From assembly GCA_030159235.1 (NCBI GenBank), contig BSBG01000001.1, positions 310,001 to 374,000 of the forward strand: a stretch of DNA of 64,000 bases, read 5' to 3'. The notes under the pieces were generated by a model. That model saw only the letters and a list, made by a program, of their open reading frames with translations. It ran no database searches and was not told the origin of the DNA. This DNA comes from Bacillus safensis (GTDB lineage: Bacteria > Bacillota > Bacilli > Bacillales > Bacillaceae). A program made the position numbers and the translations under genes. Of this stretch, positions 8,969-17,244 are shown piece after piece (position 1 is the first letter of the stretch; each line of letters opens with the position of its first letter).

Positions 8969-10387
8969 TCATTTTTTTACGACTTGTTTTCGATATTCCT
9001 TCGGTGAACAGCCAACCATTTTTTTAAACACCCGGCTGACGTAGTTCGGATCTGTATACCCTGCTTGATACGTAATTTCTTTTAAACTGAGCGTACTGTC
9101 CTTGAGAAGCTTCTTGATTTTATCGAGCCGGCAGGTTGTCACATATTCTTTAAACGTAAGACCTGTCTCGTCTTTAAAGCGCTTTGTGAAATAGGTTGGA
9201 CTTAGATCGACATAAGCAGCAGTTTGCTCCAGCGTAATGTTTTCACAAAAATGCGTTTGAATATATCGTTTAGCCCGCTCCATGTCATTTACGGTCTGCG
9301 TTCTCGCTTCATACAGATCAAAAAGATGCTCACAGCAACGGCGGCATTCTGATGCTGTGCTGATGGTCAAAATGGGCATATCTGCACGAAGTCGTGATTT
9401 TAGTAAAATGAGCAGCTCTTTTACATGAGATAGGGTTGCTCCTTCTAATTCAAAGGCATCATAGTAAGCAAGAGCATCCTCTCTTCGCCCTTCTTCTAGT
9501 GCCATCATCATGTCATCAGCAAGCGCAGGCAGATGAATCAATACATGAGATTGTAACGCTGTATTGTAAAAGCCATAACGAACAACACCATCATCCTTTT
9601 TTCGCTGATAATAAGAGAGCTTCGCCTCTGCTGCACTCTTTTGAAGGTGAAGCGGGTTCGACACGGGATGGCCCATGCCAACAATAGGTGAAGGATATTC
9701 ATTTGTCATAGCAGCCCGAATGGCTTGCAGGACATCCGCCTTTAGCTGACCTGGCGCTTGGTGACTATAAATGAGCGATGTAAACAGCTCGCCCCTCATT
9801 TGAATAGGCACTGTATGAAAAAGTGAAATTTTCTGTAAATCAGTCAGCAACTGATCCCCGCCTGCCCGCTGAACAGCAATGACAAGACCTGACTCATATT
9901 CGTGAAACAGTTGCTGAAACTCTATAGAGGTGTAGGATTGACCTTGTATGACATGGGCTTCAAGCCACTTTGACTGCTGATCGGCCGCGGCCGCCTCCCG
10001 CTGTGATGTCTCCTGCTGAATGTCTGCCGCAACCGCTCGAATAGCTGCAATGGTTTCGTCTTTGTCAGCTGGTTTGACGAGGTATTGTGTTACCCCTTCC
10101 TGCATCGCTTGCTTAGCAAAATCGAACGTATCATAGGCTGTCAGCATAATGAATTTTGTATGAGGGCTGCTTGCTTTGATCTGTTTAATTGCAGTCAGCC
10201 CATCCATTCCAGGCATCTGAATATCCATGAGCACAAGATGAATGGGCTCGGATCGCACGAATTCAACCGCCTTCTTTCCATTTTCAGCTTCTCCTGCTAT
10301 ATGACACTCTGGAAGCCATTCTGTCATGAACTTTCGCATGGCTAATCGTTCTATTTTTTCATCATCTACAATCAGTACGTTCAGCAT
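8969..10387 (-). CDS. Response regulator, YesN/AraC type
   Basis: Two-component response regulator. The receiver domain (residues 1-120) has acidic residues DDE at 8-10, phosphoacceptor D55 in LVLMDIQMPGMDG and the conserved K near 104 (YLVKPADK). A variable middle region follows. An AraC/XylS DNA-binding domain with two helix-turn-helix units occupies about 370-472 (ITLEQTAAYVDLSPTYFTKRFK, then LKEITYQAGYTDPNYVSRVFKK). The start codon lies inside the end of the kinase gene (7-bp overlap), so the two are coupled. The likely target is the importer promoter immediately downstream; that is inference from position and from characterised YesMN-type systems. Confidence 0.93.
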   Translation of the reverse strand: MLNVLIVDDEKIERLAMRKFMTEWLPECHIAGEAENGKKAVEFVRSEPIHLVLMDIQMPGMDGLTAIKQIKASSPHTKFIMLTAYDTFDFAKQAMQEGVTQYLVKPADKDETIAAIRAVAADIQQETSQREAAAADQQSKWLEAHVIQGQSYTSIEFQQLFHEYESGLVIAVQRAGGDQLLTDLQKISLFHTVPIQMRGELFTSLIYSHQAPGQLKADVLQAIRAAMTNEYPSPIVGMGHPVSNPLHLQKSAAEAKLSYYQRKKDDGVVRYGFYNTALQSHVLIHLPALADDMMMALEEGRREDALAYYDAFELEGATLSHVKELLILLKSRLRADMPILTISTASECRRCCEHLFDLYEARTQTVNDMERAKRYIQTHFCENITLEQTAAYVDLSPTYFTKRFKDETGLTFKEYVTTCRLDKIKKLLKDSTLSLKEITYQAGYTDPNYVSRVFKKMVGCSPKEYRKQVVKK

Positions 10388-11823
10388 ACCGGTCCCTCCT
10401 TTAGCGGAATGGTCAATTGAATGGTAGTGCCTTCGTTTGGTCTTGAATCAATTTGAAGGGCATCCTGTACTCCGTAAAACAAATGCAGTCTTGACATCAC
10501 ATTTCGTAGGCCGATCCCTGTCGAGTGACCTTTACTCAGTGTGTTTGGATCTTTCTCTTCTTTTTCTGACAACAATCTTCTAATCTCTTGTTCATCGATG
10601 CCCATTCCATTGTCCCGAATTCGTATCATCACATAGCCGCCTTCTTGATAGATCGAGAGCTCGACAAGTCCCTCTTCCTCCTTTGGTTCAACGCCATGAA
10701 TAAAGGCATTTTCGACAAGCGGCTGTAAGGTGAGACTTGGGATGTGAACAGATAAACACGATTCATCTATGAACGTTTTGCACGTAATACGATCGGCAAA
10801 TCTTGTTTCTTGTATATGAAAATATTCCTTCACCACTTTCACTTCTTGTTCTAATGTAACGGATGTACTGAGAGCAGACAGCGAATACCGCATCAGTGTG
10901 GAAACAGATTGAATCAACCTCGATGTGGCTTCCGCTGATTCTAAGTAAGCCATACGTGAAACGATGTTTAATGTGTTAAATAAAAAATGCGGGTTCATTT
11001 GGTTTTGCAGCGTTTTTAGCTTCATGTCTTTGATTTTTTGATCCAATGCTGCCTTTTGTTTTATCTCTTCAATCATCATTTTCATTTCTTGCCGCATTCG
11101 CTGAAAGGCCTCATTTAAGACAGAAATTTCATCCTTTGAGGTGACGCGCAAATTCGCTCCATCAAAATTCCCTTTTGATACTTCTTTTACGCTTCTGGAC
11201 AGCTGGACAATCGGCCTTGATATCCCGCCAGCAATCATATACGCCATCCATAATGCGACCCCAATGGATAACACAAACAGACACAAGGTAAAAAGCGCAT
11301 AGGTTTGGTGTCTTTTTTGAAGAGATTGATAGAGGACCTGATACTCAGATAATTCTTCATCAAGCAGGGTCATCGTTTGCTCTTGTATATAGGAGGAGAC
11401 GGTTCTCACTTCCTTCACACTTGCAGCATATTCTTTGATTTTCCCTTCTTTTACATGTGTCATGGTCGCATCACTTTCATTCATGAGCGTCCGCATCATA
11501 TATTGATATTTTTCAATGGACGGAATCTCGGCATGCAGCCCGGCATCCTTTCGCAGCGCCTGATCATAGGATTTCATTTTCTGTTTTGATAGAAGATATT
11601 CTTTGGCAAACTGCCGATCCTTTTCAATGGCATAGGCATTGACCTTTTCATACATCGTTTTCGCCTCTGTCGATATATCATTGAGCAGGAGAAAGGAACG
11701 AAAGCTTCTGCTATATTCTGATGTGATGTTCGAGCTGCTCCAATAGATAAAAAAAGCGGCCACGTTACCAAGGAGCACAAGGATTAAAAATGCCAATAAC
11801 AGCTTACTTCGAATCCTTCTCAT
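10381..11823 (-). CDS. Sensor histidine kinase, YesM/LytS type
   Basis: Membrane histidine kinase of 480 residues. A first membrane segment (about 8-28), an extracellular domain (about 30-172), a second membrane segment (about 174-196), and a HAMP domain (about 197-255, SRPIVQLSRSVKEVSKG) precede the kinase. The H-box is NQMNPHFLFNTLN with H279 as the phospho-accepting residue, typical of the His_kinase/LytS-YesM family. The ATPase domain contains PLVENAFIHG and the G boxes RIRDNGMGID and STGIGLRNV. The gene overlaps the sugar-binding protein gene by 4 bp and the regulator gene by 7 bp, giving a single translationally coupled sensing unit. Confidence 0.93.
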   Translation of the reverse strand: MRRIRSKLLLAFLILVLLGNVAAFFIYWSSSNITSEYSRSFRSFLLLNDISTEAKTMYEKVNAYAIEKDRQFAKEYLLSKQKMKSYDQALRKDAGLHAEIPSIEKYQYMMRTLMNESDATMTHVKEGKIKEYAASVKEVRTVSSYIQEQTMTLLDEELSEYQVLYQSLQKRHQTYALFTLCLFVLSIGVALWMAYMIAGGISRPIVQLSRSVKEVSKGNFDGANLRVTSKDEISVLNEAFQRMRQEMKMMIEEIKQKAALDQKIKDMKLKTLQNQMNPHFLFNTLNIVSRMAYLESAEATSRLIQSVSTLMRYSLSALSTSVTLEQEVKVVKEYFHIQETRFADRITCKTFIDESCLSVHIPSLTLQPLVENAFIHGVEPKEEEGLVELSIYQEGGYVMIRIRDNGMGIDEQEIRRLLSEKEEKDPNTLSKGHSTGIGLRNVMSRLHLFYGVQDALQIDSRPNEGTTIQLTIPLKEGPVC

Positions 11824-12821
11824 GGCTGCACCCCTTGCTTTCGGTCTGTTTGCTGCAAGGGCAGATCCCCGCGGCGAATCACACTCGTTCCCGTGTACTG
11901 GAGCGGTTCTTCTTTTTCACCTTTCTGCAAACGCACAAGTGATTCAACCGCTTGATAGCCCATTTCATAAGGATGCTGCACGACCACGGCATCAATTATC
12001 CCATCATTAAGCGCCTGAATCGTATCAGGCAATGTATCAAATGCAAGCACATAGAAATCAGTGGATGATTGATACTGCGCTGTTGCTTGAATGATGCCTG
12101 CACCATCCAATGCACTCGTGCCATAAAATGCGGTGAGCTTTGCATGATCGTTTAATAGTTTATAAGCGGCACCAGAGGCCCCTGACTTTGTAATGGCTGA
12201 TTCTTCTATACCAGCAATATGAATACGTTTTTCAGCAGCAACGGCATCTCGAAAGCCCTTGACGCGCAGCTTTTGGTGAATGGCATCAAGCCTGCCTGTG
12301 ACAATTCCTACATACTGTTCGCCTTTTGTATCTGCGATGAGTGCCTGCCCTGCGATAAAGCCTGAATAATAATTATCCGTTCCTACATACACTTGACGCT
12401 TGCTCCCTTCTGCATCCGTATCGACGGTGACGACATCAATACCTTTTTCCCTCGCCTTTTGAAAAAGCGGTTTGTATTTCTTCGCATCAAGTCCCTGTGT
12501 CATAATGCCATCAACATGCCCAGCAATGGCCATATCAATGGTTTTCAGATGATCGTCCACATCCGCTTGCTTTGGACCCAAATATTCTAGATACACGCGA
12601 TGTACATCTGCCGCATCGGCAGCTCCCTTTTGTACAAGCTGCCAATATTCGTTATCAAGTTCCTCTGGTACAAGGACAAAATGATATTGATAGGTGGACG
12701 CCGCTTCATCGGAAGCGCTTTCAATTTTAAATAAATCTCGACCTAATAACGTTAAAAAAATGACAGATACCACGCAAAATACGAGACATGCGCCCATTGC
12801 GATCCACTTAGAGAATTTCAC
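11820..12821 (-). CDS. Membrane-anchored sugar-binding sensor protein (periplasmic-binding type I)
   Basis: Type I periplasmic-binding domain of the ribose/xylose-binding family, tethered by an uncleaved-looking N-terminal membrane segment (WIAMGACLVFCVVSVIFLTL) with no lipobox. Motifs include DNEYWQLVQKGAADAA, the DGIMTQG strand, VYVGTDNYYSGFIAG and VVVQHPYEMGYQAVE. As the first gene of a coupled binding-protein/kinase/regulator train and without a transporter of its own class, it is probably the ligand-sensing co-receptor of the kinase, as in the AraPST and XylFII-LytS systems. Start: an AAAGGAGG site precedes two GTG codons; I chose the second (12821) for spacing. A longer reading to 12848 would run through that site. 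Confidence 0.85.
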   Translation of the reverse strand: MKFSKWIAMGACLVFCVVSVIFLTLLGRDLFKIESASDEAASTYQYHFVLVPEELDNEYWQLVQKGAADAADVHRVYLEYLGPKQADVDDHLKTIDMAIAGHVDGIMTQGLDAKKYKPLFQKAREKGIDVVTVDTDAEGSKRQVYVGTDNYYSGFIAGQALIADTKGEQYVGIVTGRLDAIHQKLRVKGFRDAVAAEKRIHIAGIEESAITKSGASGAAYKLLNDHAKLTAFYGTSALDGAGIIQATAQYQSSTDFYVLAFDTLPDTIQALNDGIIDAVVVQHPYEMGYQAVESLVRLQKGEKEEPLQYTGTSVIRRGDLPLQQTDRKQGVQP

Positions 12822-12852
12822 CACATCCTCCTCCTTTCTAATATTCACACAT

Positions 12853-12884
12853 AAAAAAAGAGCTGCTTATAAGCATACTCTCTC
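12853..12884 (-). terminator. Terminator after the GNAT gene
   Basis: On the minus strand, the perfect 12-bp palindrome TGCTTATAAGCA is flanked by GAG and CTC and followed by TTTTTTT. It ends the GNAT transcript only about 25 bp before the start of the sensor-protein gene, so the sensor train must be transcribed by read-through or from a promoter overlapping this hairpin. Confidence 0.6.
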
Positions 12885-12889
12885 GACGT

Positions 12890-13345
12890 CTATAATTCCT
12901 TTGTCATAAATAAACTGTTTGGATCTTCTTGATATGAACCAAAAGGCGGGCAATACTGAAAACCAACGCTCTCATATAGTCTTCTTGCTGGTTCAAAGAA
13001 AGCCATTGCACCTGTTTCTAAGCTGACTTGTGTATACCCGCGCCGTTTTGCCTCTTGGAGAAGATGGTTCAGCATATACCTCGCTACACCTTTTCTCATA
13101 TGGAGGGCTGCGGTCCTCATCGATTTGATTTCCCCGTGTTCACTTGACAGCTCCTTTAATGCTCCGCAGCCAAGAAGGTCCTCTCCATCTCGCACACTCC
13201 ACACTGTGACATCTGGCTTTTTTAAATCAGCTAATGGAAGGGCATGAATGCTTTCTGGCGGCGAATGCTCCTTCATCTCCTCTACATGTGCGGTGATCAG
13301 CTGGTCGATTCGTCCATCCGTGAGTTCATCTTGTTGAATGTACAT
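12890..13345 (-). CDS. GNAT-family N-acetyltransferase
   Basis: Acetyl-CoA-dependent acetyltransferase of 151 residues. The acetyl-CoA binding motif is visible as IKSMRTAALHMRKGVARYMLN (motif A, about residues 92-112), followed by LLQEAKRRGYTQVSLETG and the C-terminal ARRLYESVGFQYC. This resembles the PhnO/YitI-like small GNAT group, but the acceptor substrate is unknown. Start: AAGGAG precedes the ATG at 13345 by 8 nt; a GTG three codons earlier would lie inside that site. It sits between the kdg operon terminator and its own terminator, so it is probably monocistronic and not functionally tied to either neighbour. Confidence 0.88.
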   Translation of the reverse strand: MYIQQDELTDGRIDQLITAHVEEMKEHSPPESIHALPLADLKKPDVTVWSVRDGEDLLGCGALKELSSEHGEIKSMRTAALHMRKGVARYMLNHLLQEAKRRGYTQVSLETGAMAFFEPARRLYESVGFQYCPPFGSYQEDPNSLFMTKEL

Positions 13346-13410
13346 GACAATCACTCCTTCACGATCATTGTACGTGAAGAGTTGTATGTTGACCTGCTAT
13401 TATGTCAGAT

Positions 13411-13456
13411 AAACGAACAAACAACCGGCATCCACCAGCCAGTTGTTTGTTCGTTT
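13411..13456 (-). terminator. Terminator of the kdg operon
   Basis: Perfect 15-bp stem AAACGAACAAACAAC/GTTGTTTGTTCGTTT with an additional TGGC/GCCG-type closing in the loop. It follows the kdgA stop codon on the minus strand. The U-tract is short, but the stem is long and symmetrical. Confidence 0.7.
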
Positions 13457-13464
13457 TCAAGTAT

Positions 13465-14064
13465 TTATGAAGAAAGAACTGCTTGTAATTCTGCTGCTGT
13501 ACTGCTTTCAAGCTGACTTCCGACACCTACAGCTACTGCGCCTGCTTTGAGCCATTTCGGAACATCAGCTGGATGAATGCCGCCCGTTGGAATAAATTCA
13601 ATTTCTGGAAATGGACCCTGTAAGTTTTTCATATAGGATAAACCGAAGGAGCCACTTGGAAAAAGCTTGAGCAAGCTGTAGCCATCCGCTTTCGCCTGCA
13701 TGATTTCACTTGGGGTGAGGACACCTGGTACATAGAGTGTGTCGTGAAATGAGAGATGCTCTCCGATGACAGGGAGATATCCTGGACTGACGATAAACTG
13801 TGAACCTGCCTCAATGGCTGATTGTGCCTGTTCAAGCGTCGTAATTGTTCCTGCTCCTACAATCAGGTCTTGCTCATGCTGAAAGGATGCGATGATGCGT
13901 TCAGCATTGGGTGTGGTATACGTCACTTCAATAGCACGGACCCCTTTTTTCTTTAAACGTTCAATGATCTCAATGCCTTCTGCTTCACTTCCCGCTCTCA
14001 CCACTGCGATCAACTTACAAGACGTAAGCTGCTCTTTAACGCTCAAACTTGCTGACTTTCCCAT
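13465..14064 (-). CDS. kdgA: KDPG aldolase (2-keto-3-deoxy-6-phosphogluconate aldolase)
   Basis: Class I aldolase that splits KDPG to pyruvate and glyceraldehyde 3-phosphate, the last step of hexuronate and pectin-monomer breakdown. Motifs: LIAVVRAGSEAEG near the N-terminus, AIEVTYTTPNAE with the conserved Glu, GAGTITT, the Schiff-base lysine in LLKLFPSGSFG and the phosphate-binding FIPTGGIHP. About 199 residues, normal for the family. Start: the second of two nearby ATG codons (14064) is best spaced from AAAGGGG; the first (14073) overlaps it. The gene overlaps the end of kdgK by 29 bp, so the two are coupled. Confidence 0.93.
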   Translation of the reverse strand: MGKSASLSVKEQLTSCKLIAVVRAGSEAEGIEIIERLKKKGVRAIEVTYTTPNAERIIASFQHEQDLIVGAGTITTLEQAQSAIEAGSQFIVSPGYLPVIGEHLSFHDTLYVPGVLTPSEIMQAKADGYSLLKLFPSGSFGLSYMKNLQGPFPEIEFIPTGGIHPADVPKWLKAGAVAVGVGSQLESSTAAELQAVLSS

Positions 14065-15052
14065 ATCTCTCATCCCCTTTCATATACTCCCGTCTTTGAT
14101 ATCGTTTGGCTGCTTTCATAAAATCCTGAAGTTCCTCCCGTGTAGGCAGGCCATCCTTATCGCCAGGAGACATCACGGCAAGTGCCCCAACGGCATTGCC
14201 TCTCGTCACAGATTTTTCGAATGATAAGCCATCGAGTAATCCACTGATGACCCCCACTGCAAATCCATCACCAGCACCGACTGTATCTACGACATTCTCA
14301 ACATAAAATCCATTGACAATTCCCGGACCGGCTGCACTTTTATAAAAGGCACCTTCTGCACCTAGCTTAATGACCACTAGCTTGACACCTTTTTGTAAAT
14401 ATACATCTGCTATCTCCTCTGGCTCATGACAACCCGTGAGCCTTTGTCCTTCTGCAAGCCCCGGAAAAAACCAATCCACTTGCGAGGCGATATGATTCAC
14501 TGTATGCATCATATCTTCCTCCTCTTCCCATAGCTGAAGACGAAGGTTTGGATCAAATGAAATGGTTTTACCCGCTTTCTTCATTTCTTGAAGTGCATGC
14601 AAAGAAAACGCTCTCATTTCATTGGATAATGCAGGCGGAATACCTGTCATATGAAGGTGGCCTGCCTGTTTGAAATAGGTGGCGGGAAAGTCACTTGGAC
14701 TCATTGTGCTCGCAGCAGATCCTTTCCGATAATATGTTACGTCAGGATCTCCATCGATCACTTTTGATTTAAGTAAAATGCCGGTTTGAGACCCATCATT
14801 GGAACGGAGCACTGCGCTTGTATCGACTCCTTCTTTTTGAAGCTCTTCTAAAATAAAGGTGCCAAGTGAATCAGCTCCTATTTTGCTCATCCAGCCCACC
14901 TCAAAGCCCAGTCTCGCCAAGCCGACAGCCACGTTACTCTCAGCACCAGCAAGCGCCTTTTGGAATGTATGCACTTGATGAAGCTCTCCGACTTCTTTTG
15001 CATAAAACATCGCCATTGATTCCCCAAATGTGACCGCATCCAATGCTTTCAC
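14036..15052 (-). CDS. kdgK: 2-keto-3-deoxygluconate kinase
   Basis: PfkB-family sugar kinase that phosphorylates 2-keto-3-deoxygluconate to KDPG, the substrate of the coupled kdgA product. The 338-residue protein shows the PfkB N-terminal signature (ALAGAESNVAVGLARLG, about residues 33-49), GADSLGTFILEEL, and the C-terminal signature VENVVDTVGAGDGFAVGVISG with D in DTVGAGD as catalytic base. Start is GTG, 6 nt after GGGGAG. A KdgR-like operator lies about 20 bp upstream. No kdgT-type permease gene follows, unlike the B. subtilis kdgRKAT operon. Confidence 0.93.
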   Translation of the reverse strand: MKALDAVTFGESMAMFYAKEVGELHQVHTFQKALAGAESNVAVGLARLGFEVGWMSKIGADSLGTFILEELQKEGVDTSAVLRSNDGSQTGILLKSKVIDGDPDVTYYRKGSAASTMSPSDFPATYFKQAGHLHMTGIPPALSNEMRAFSLHALQEMKKAGKTISFDPNLRLQLWEEEEDMMHTVNHIASQVDWFFPGLAEGQRLTGCHEPEEIADVYLQKGVKLVVIKLGAEGAFYKSAAGPGIVNGFYVENVVDTVGAGDGFAVGVISGLLDGLSFEKSVTRGNAVGALAVMSPGDKDGLPTREELQDFMKAAKRYQRREYMKGDERYGKVSKFER

Positions 15053-15070
15053 TCATTTCTCCCCTTTCTC

Positions 15071-15084
15071 GGTACCGGTTTCAA
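15071..15084 (-). promoter_or_regulatory. KdgR-like operator before kdgK
   Basis: Read on the minus strand: TTGAAACCGGTACC. It is one of three copies in this region of a TTGAAACCGRTACC-like sequence, here about 20 bp upstream of kdgK and after a weak hairpin with CTCTCTCTTTTTT that may end the kdgR message. It could act as a roadblock for kdgKA transcription. Confidence 0.6.
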
Positions 15085-15139
15085 ATTAGTTGAAAAAAGA
15101 GAGAGCATGCATGTCTGTATACTCTTCTCTGCCTTTCGT

Positions 15140-16150
15140 TTATAAGGATTTCCTCACAATAATTTCTCCATCAAGCTGAATGGTTTGGGGCGCACTTTCA
15201 TCCCCTTCAAGCCGTGTTTTGATTTTCTGCATGGCTGCTTTCCCCATTTCATGAGATGGCTGGGCAACCGTTGTGATTCCCGGTCCAATCAGCTTATACC
15301 ATTCTGTATCATCAAACCCTGCAATGCCTATCTCCTCAGGAATCTTTATTCCAAGCTCTACAAGTTCATTAATCAGCTTCAGCATGAGTAATCCATTTCC
15401 TGCTAAAATCGCTTTTTTCTGTTCGTTTGATTGTAGAAAACGGACAAGCTCTTCGCGCATTTGTTCCTTTTGCTTTAAATCTATTTCTGCAATGATCGGC
15501 TTCTTATGTTTACTCAAGGCTGTTTGTTCATATGCTTCTTTTCGTTCTTCACGTGGACTGATTCCATCGACTGGCTCAGTAAAGAATGCGATGTGATCAT
15601 AGCCTTTCTCATACATCTGTTGCAGCAGACGGTTTGTGATATCACGGTTATTTGTTGTCACTGTGTCGACTTTTAGTTCAGGTAACTTCCGGTCCACAAG
15701 GACAATTGGTACACCGTTTTTCTTAAAATCCTGCAAAATGTCATTGTTCTGACCTGTCGTATTGATGATGAGTCCTTCTATATAGTGTGCATTCAGCTTC
15801 AAGAGCATTTCCCGTTCTTTTTCAGGACGGTTATCTGTGTTGCACACCATGATGCTGTATCCATATTCATCACAAATCTCTTCGACCCCGCGAAGTGTTG
15901 CCACTGAGAATGGATTCGTAATATCGGCTACAATAAACCCAATGACCTTGCTTTTCCTTACTTTCAGTCCTTGGGCGAGCTGACTCGGACGATAATGGAG
16001 CTCCTCGATGGCTTTCTTGATTTTTCTTACCTTTTCAGCAGAAATTTCATTTGTTCTGCCATTGATATATCTTGATATAGTTGATTTTGAAACCCCGGCA
16101 TAAGCTGCCACTTCGTTAATGGTGACTTTTGTTGGCTTTTTCTCTTTCAT
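15140..16150 (-). CDS. kdgR: LacI-family transcriptional regulator KdgR
   Basis: LacI-type repressor of 336 residues, presumed to sense KDG or a related pectin catabolite and control kdgRKA and kduID. The N-terminal helix-turn-helix is VTINEVAAYAGVSKSTISRYING, followed by the hinge helix (YRPSQLAQGLKVRKS) and a periplasmic-binding-like sensor domain (IGFIVADITNPFS onwards). It is divergent from kduI, and both of its flanking regions carry the same operator-like sequence, which supports autoregulation. Assignment to KdgR rests on its position beside kdgK/kdgA and kduI/kduD and on family membership. Confidence 0.9.
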   Translation of the reverse strand: MKEKKPTKVTINEVAAYAGVSKSTISRYINGRTNEISAEKVRKIKKAIEELHYRPSQLAQGLKVRKSKVIGFIVADITNPFSVATLRGVEEICDEYGYSIMVCNTDNRPEKEREMLLKLNAHYIEGLIINTTGQNNDILQDFKKNGVPIVLVDRKLPELKVDTVTTNNRDITNRLLQQMYEKGYDHIAFFTEPVDGISPREERKEAYEQTALSKHKKPIIAEIDLKQKEQMREELVRFLQSNEQKKAILAGNGLLMLKLINELVELGIKIPEEIGIAGFDDTEWYKLIGPGITTVAQPSHEMGKAAMQKIKTRLEGDESAPQTIQLDGEIIVRKSL

Positions 16151-16184
16151 TCAAAAAACTCCCACAATCAATCTTTTCATTTGT

Positions 16185-16202
16185 TTCGAAACCGATTTCA
16201 AA
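16185..16202. promoter_or_regulatory. KdgR-like operator before kdgR
   Basis: TTCGAAACCGATTTCAAA on the plus strand, with core GAAACCGATTTC (16188-16199). It lies about 40 bp upstream of the kdgR start and is a second copy of the operator found before kdgK and kduI. Confidence 0.6.
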
Positions 16203-16290
16203 TAAACTTAAAAAGAGCATACCATAATCGCATGAATATCAGAAGATTTTTTTGCATGTTGTTGGCAAAAATTTACCTAATGAGCTAAAA

Positions 16291-16304
16291 AGAAAGCGAT
16301 TTCA
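16291..16304. promoter_or_regulatory. cre-like site upstream of kduI
   Basis: AGAAAGCGATTTCA matches the cre consensus except at the first base. It lies 9 bp upstream of the kduI -35 box. Because cre and the KdgR-like operator share a similar core, it could bind either LacI-family protein. Confidence 0.45.
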
Positions 16305-16313
16305 AAATAACGG

Positions 16314-16363
16314 TTGACGCGGCTCCTTTTTTCCTCTAGAATTTTCCTTGAAACCGATACCAA
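16314..16363 (+). promoter_or_regulatory. kduI promoter with KdgR-like operator at the start site
   Basis: -35 TTGACG (16314-16319), 17-bp spacer, -10 TAGAAT (16337-16342). The operator TTGAAACCGATACCAA (16348-16363) begins 5 bp after the -10 and so covers the transcription start, a classic repressor position. Confidence 0.75.
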
Positions 16364-16411
16364 ATAAAATAACAACATTTTGTTTCTGATGAAAAGGGAG
16401 GCTTATCTCAA

Positions 16412-17239
16412 ATGGAAAATCGTTATGCTGTACATCCTGAACAGGTCAAACGTTTTACAACAGAGGAACTTCGTCGTCATTTTCATATTCCTACGCTATT
16501 TGTCAGTGGTGAATTAAAACTCTACTATTCGCATGAGGACCGCGTGGTCATTGGCGGCGTCATGCCGACAGTAGAAGCGCTCACACTAGATGCCGGTGAT
16601 TTTTTACGTACGGAGTATTTCCTTGAAAGACGAGAAATCGGGATTGTGAATGTCGGCGGACAAGGAACGGTCACTGTTGATGGCGAGGCCTTTGTGCTGG
16701 AGCATAAGGATTTCTTATATATTGGTCTTGGACACAAAGATGTACAGTTTGCTAGTTCATCAAGTGAGCAAGCCAAATTCTATCTTGTATCAGCCACGGC
16801 TCATAGAGCGTACCCTACACAAAAAGCAGCCATCGCTGAATTAACACCAAACCACTTAGGCGAAGCAGCTGCCTCCAACGTACGAAACCTGTATCAAGTC
16901 ATCCATGCAGATGGTATTCAAAGCTGTCAGCTCATGATGGGCATCACTCAGCTGGAAACGAATAACACGTGGAACACGATGCCGGCCCATATTCATGATC
17001 GCCGGATGGAAGTGTATTTATATCTTGATATCGAAGAAGATGCACGTGTCTTTCATTTTATGGGAGAGCCATCTGAAACAAGACATCTCGTTGTCGCAAA
17101 TGAAGAAGCAGTCATTTCACCTGCATGGTCTATTCATTCAGGCTCAGGTACAGCGAATTATTCATTTATTTGGGCAATGGCGGGGGAAAACTATACGTTC
17201 AAAGATATGGACTTTGTCCCAATGGATCAGCTGAGGTAA
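16412..17239 (+). CDS. kduI: 5-keto-4-deoxyuronate isomerase KduI
   Basis: Zinc isomerase converting 5-keto-4-deoxyuronate (DKI) to 2,5-diketo-3-deoxygluconate (DKII) in the breakdown of unsaturated uronates released by pectate lyases. The 275-residue length equals B. subtilis KduI. Motifs: N-terminal YAVHPEQVKRFTTEELRRHF, REIGIVNVGGQGTV, the metal-binding HIHDRRMEVYLYLDI (about residues 193-207) and SPAWSIHSGSGTANYSFIWAM near the C-terminus. It is the first gene of a two-gene unit with kduD, 5 bp apart, under a KdgR-like operator. Confidence 0.95.
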   Translation: MENRYAVHPEQVKRFTTEELRRHFHIPTLFVSGELKLYYSHEDRVVIGGVMPTVEALTLDAGDFLRTEYFLERREIGIVNVGGQGTVTVDGEAFVLEHKDFLYIGLGHKDVQFASSSSEQAKFYLVSATAHRAYPTQKAAIAELTPNHLGEAAASNVRNLYQVIHADGIQSCQLMMGITQLETNNTWNTMPAHIHDRRMEVYLYLDIEEDARVFHFMGEPSETRHLVVANEEAVISPAWSIHSGSGTANYSFIWAMAGENYTFKDMDFVPMDQLR

Positions 17240-17244
17240 CGAGG

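Noticed and set aside
17125-17244. Longer kduD start overlapping kduI by over 100 bp
   Set aside because: The residues are not SDR-like and the start at 17245 has a well-placed ribosome binding site.
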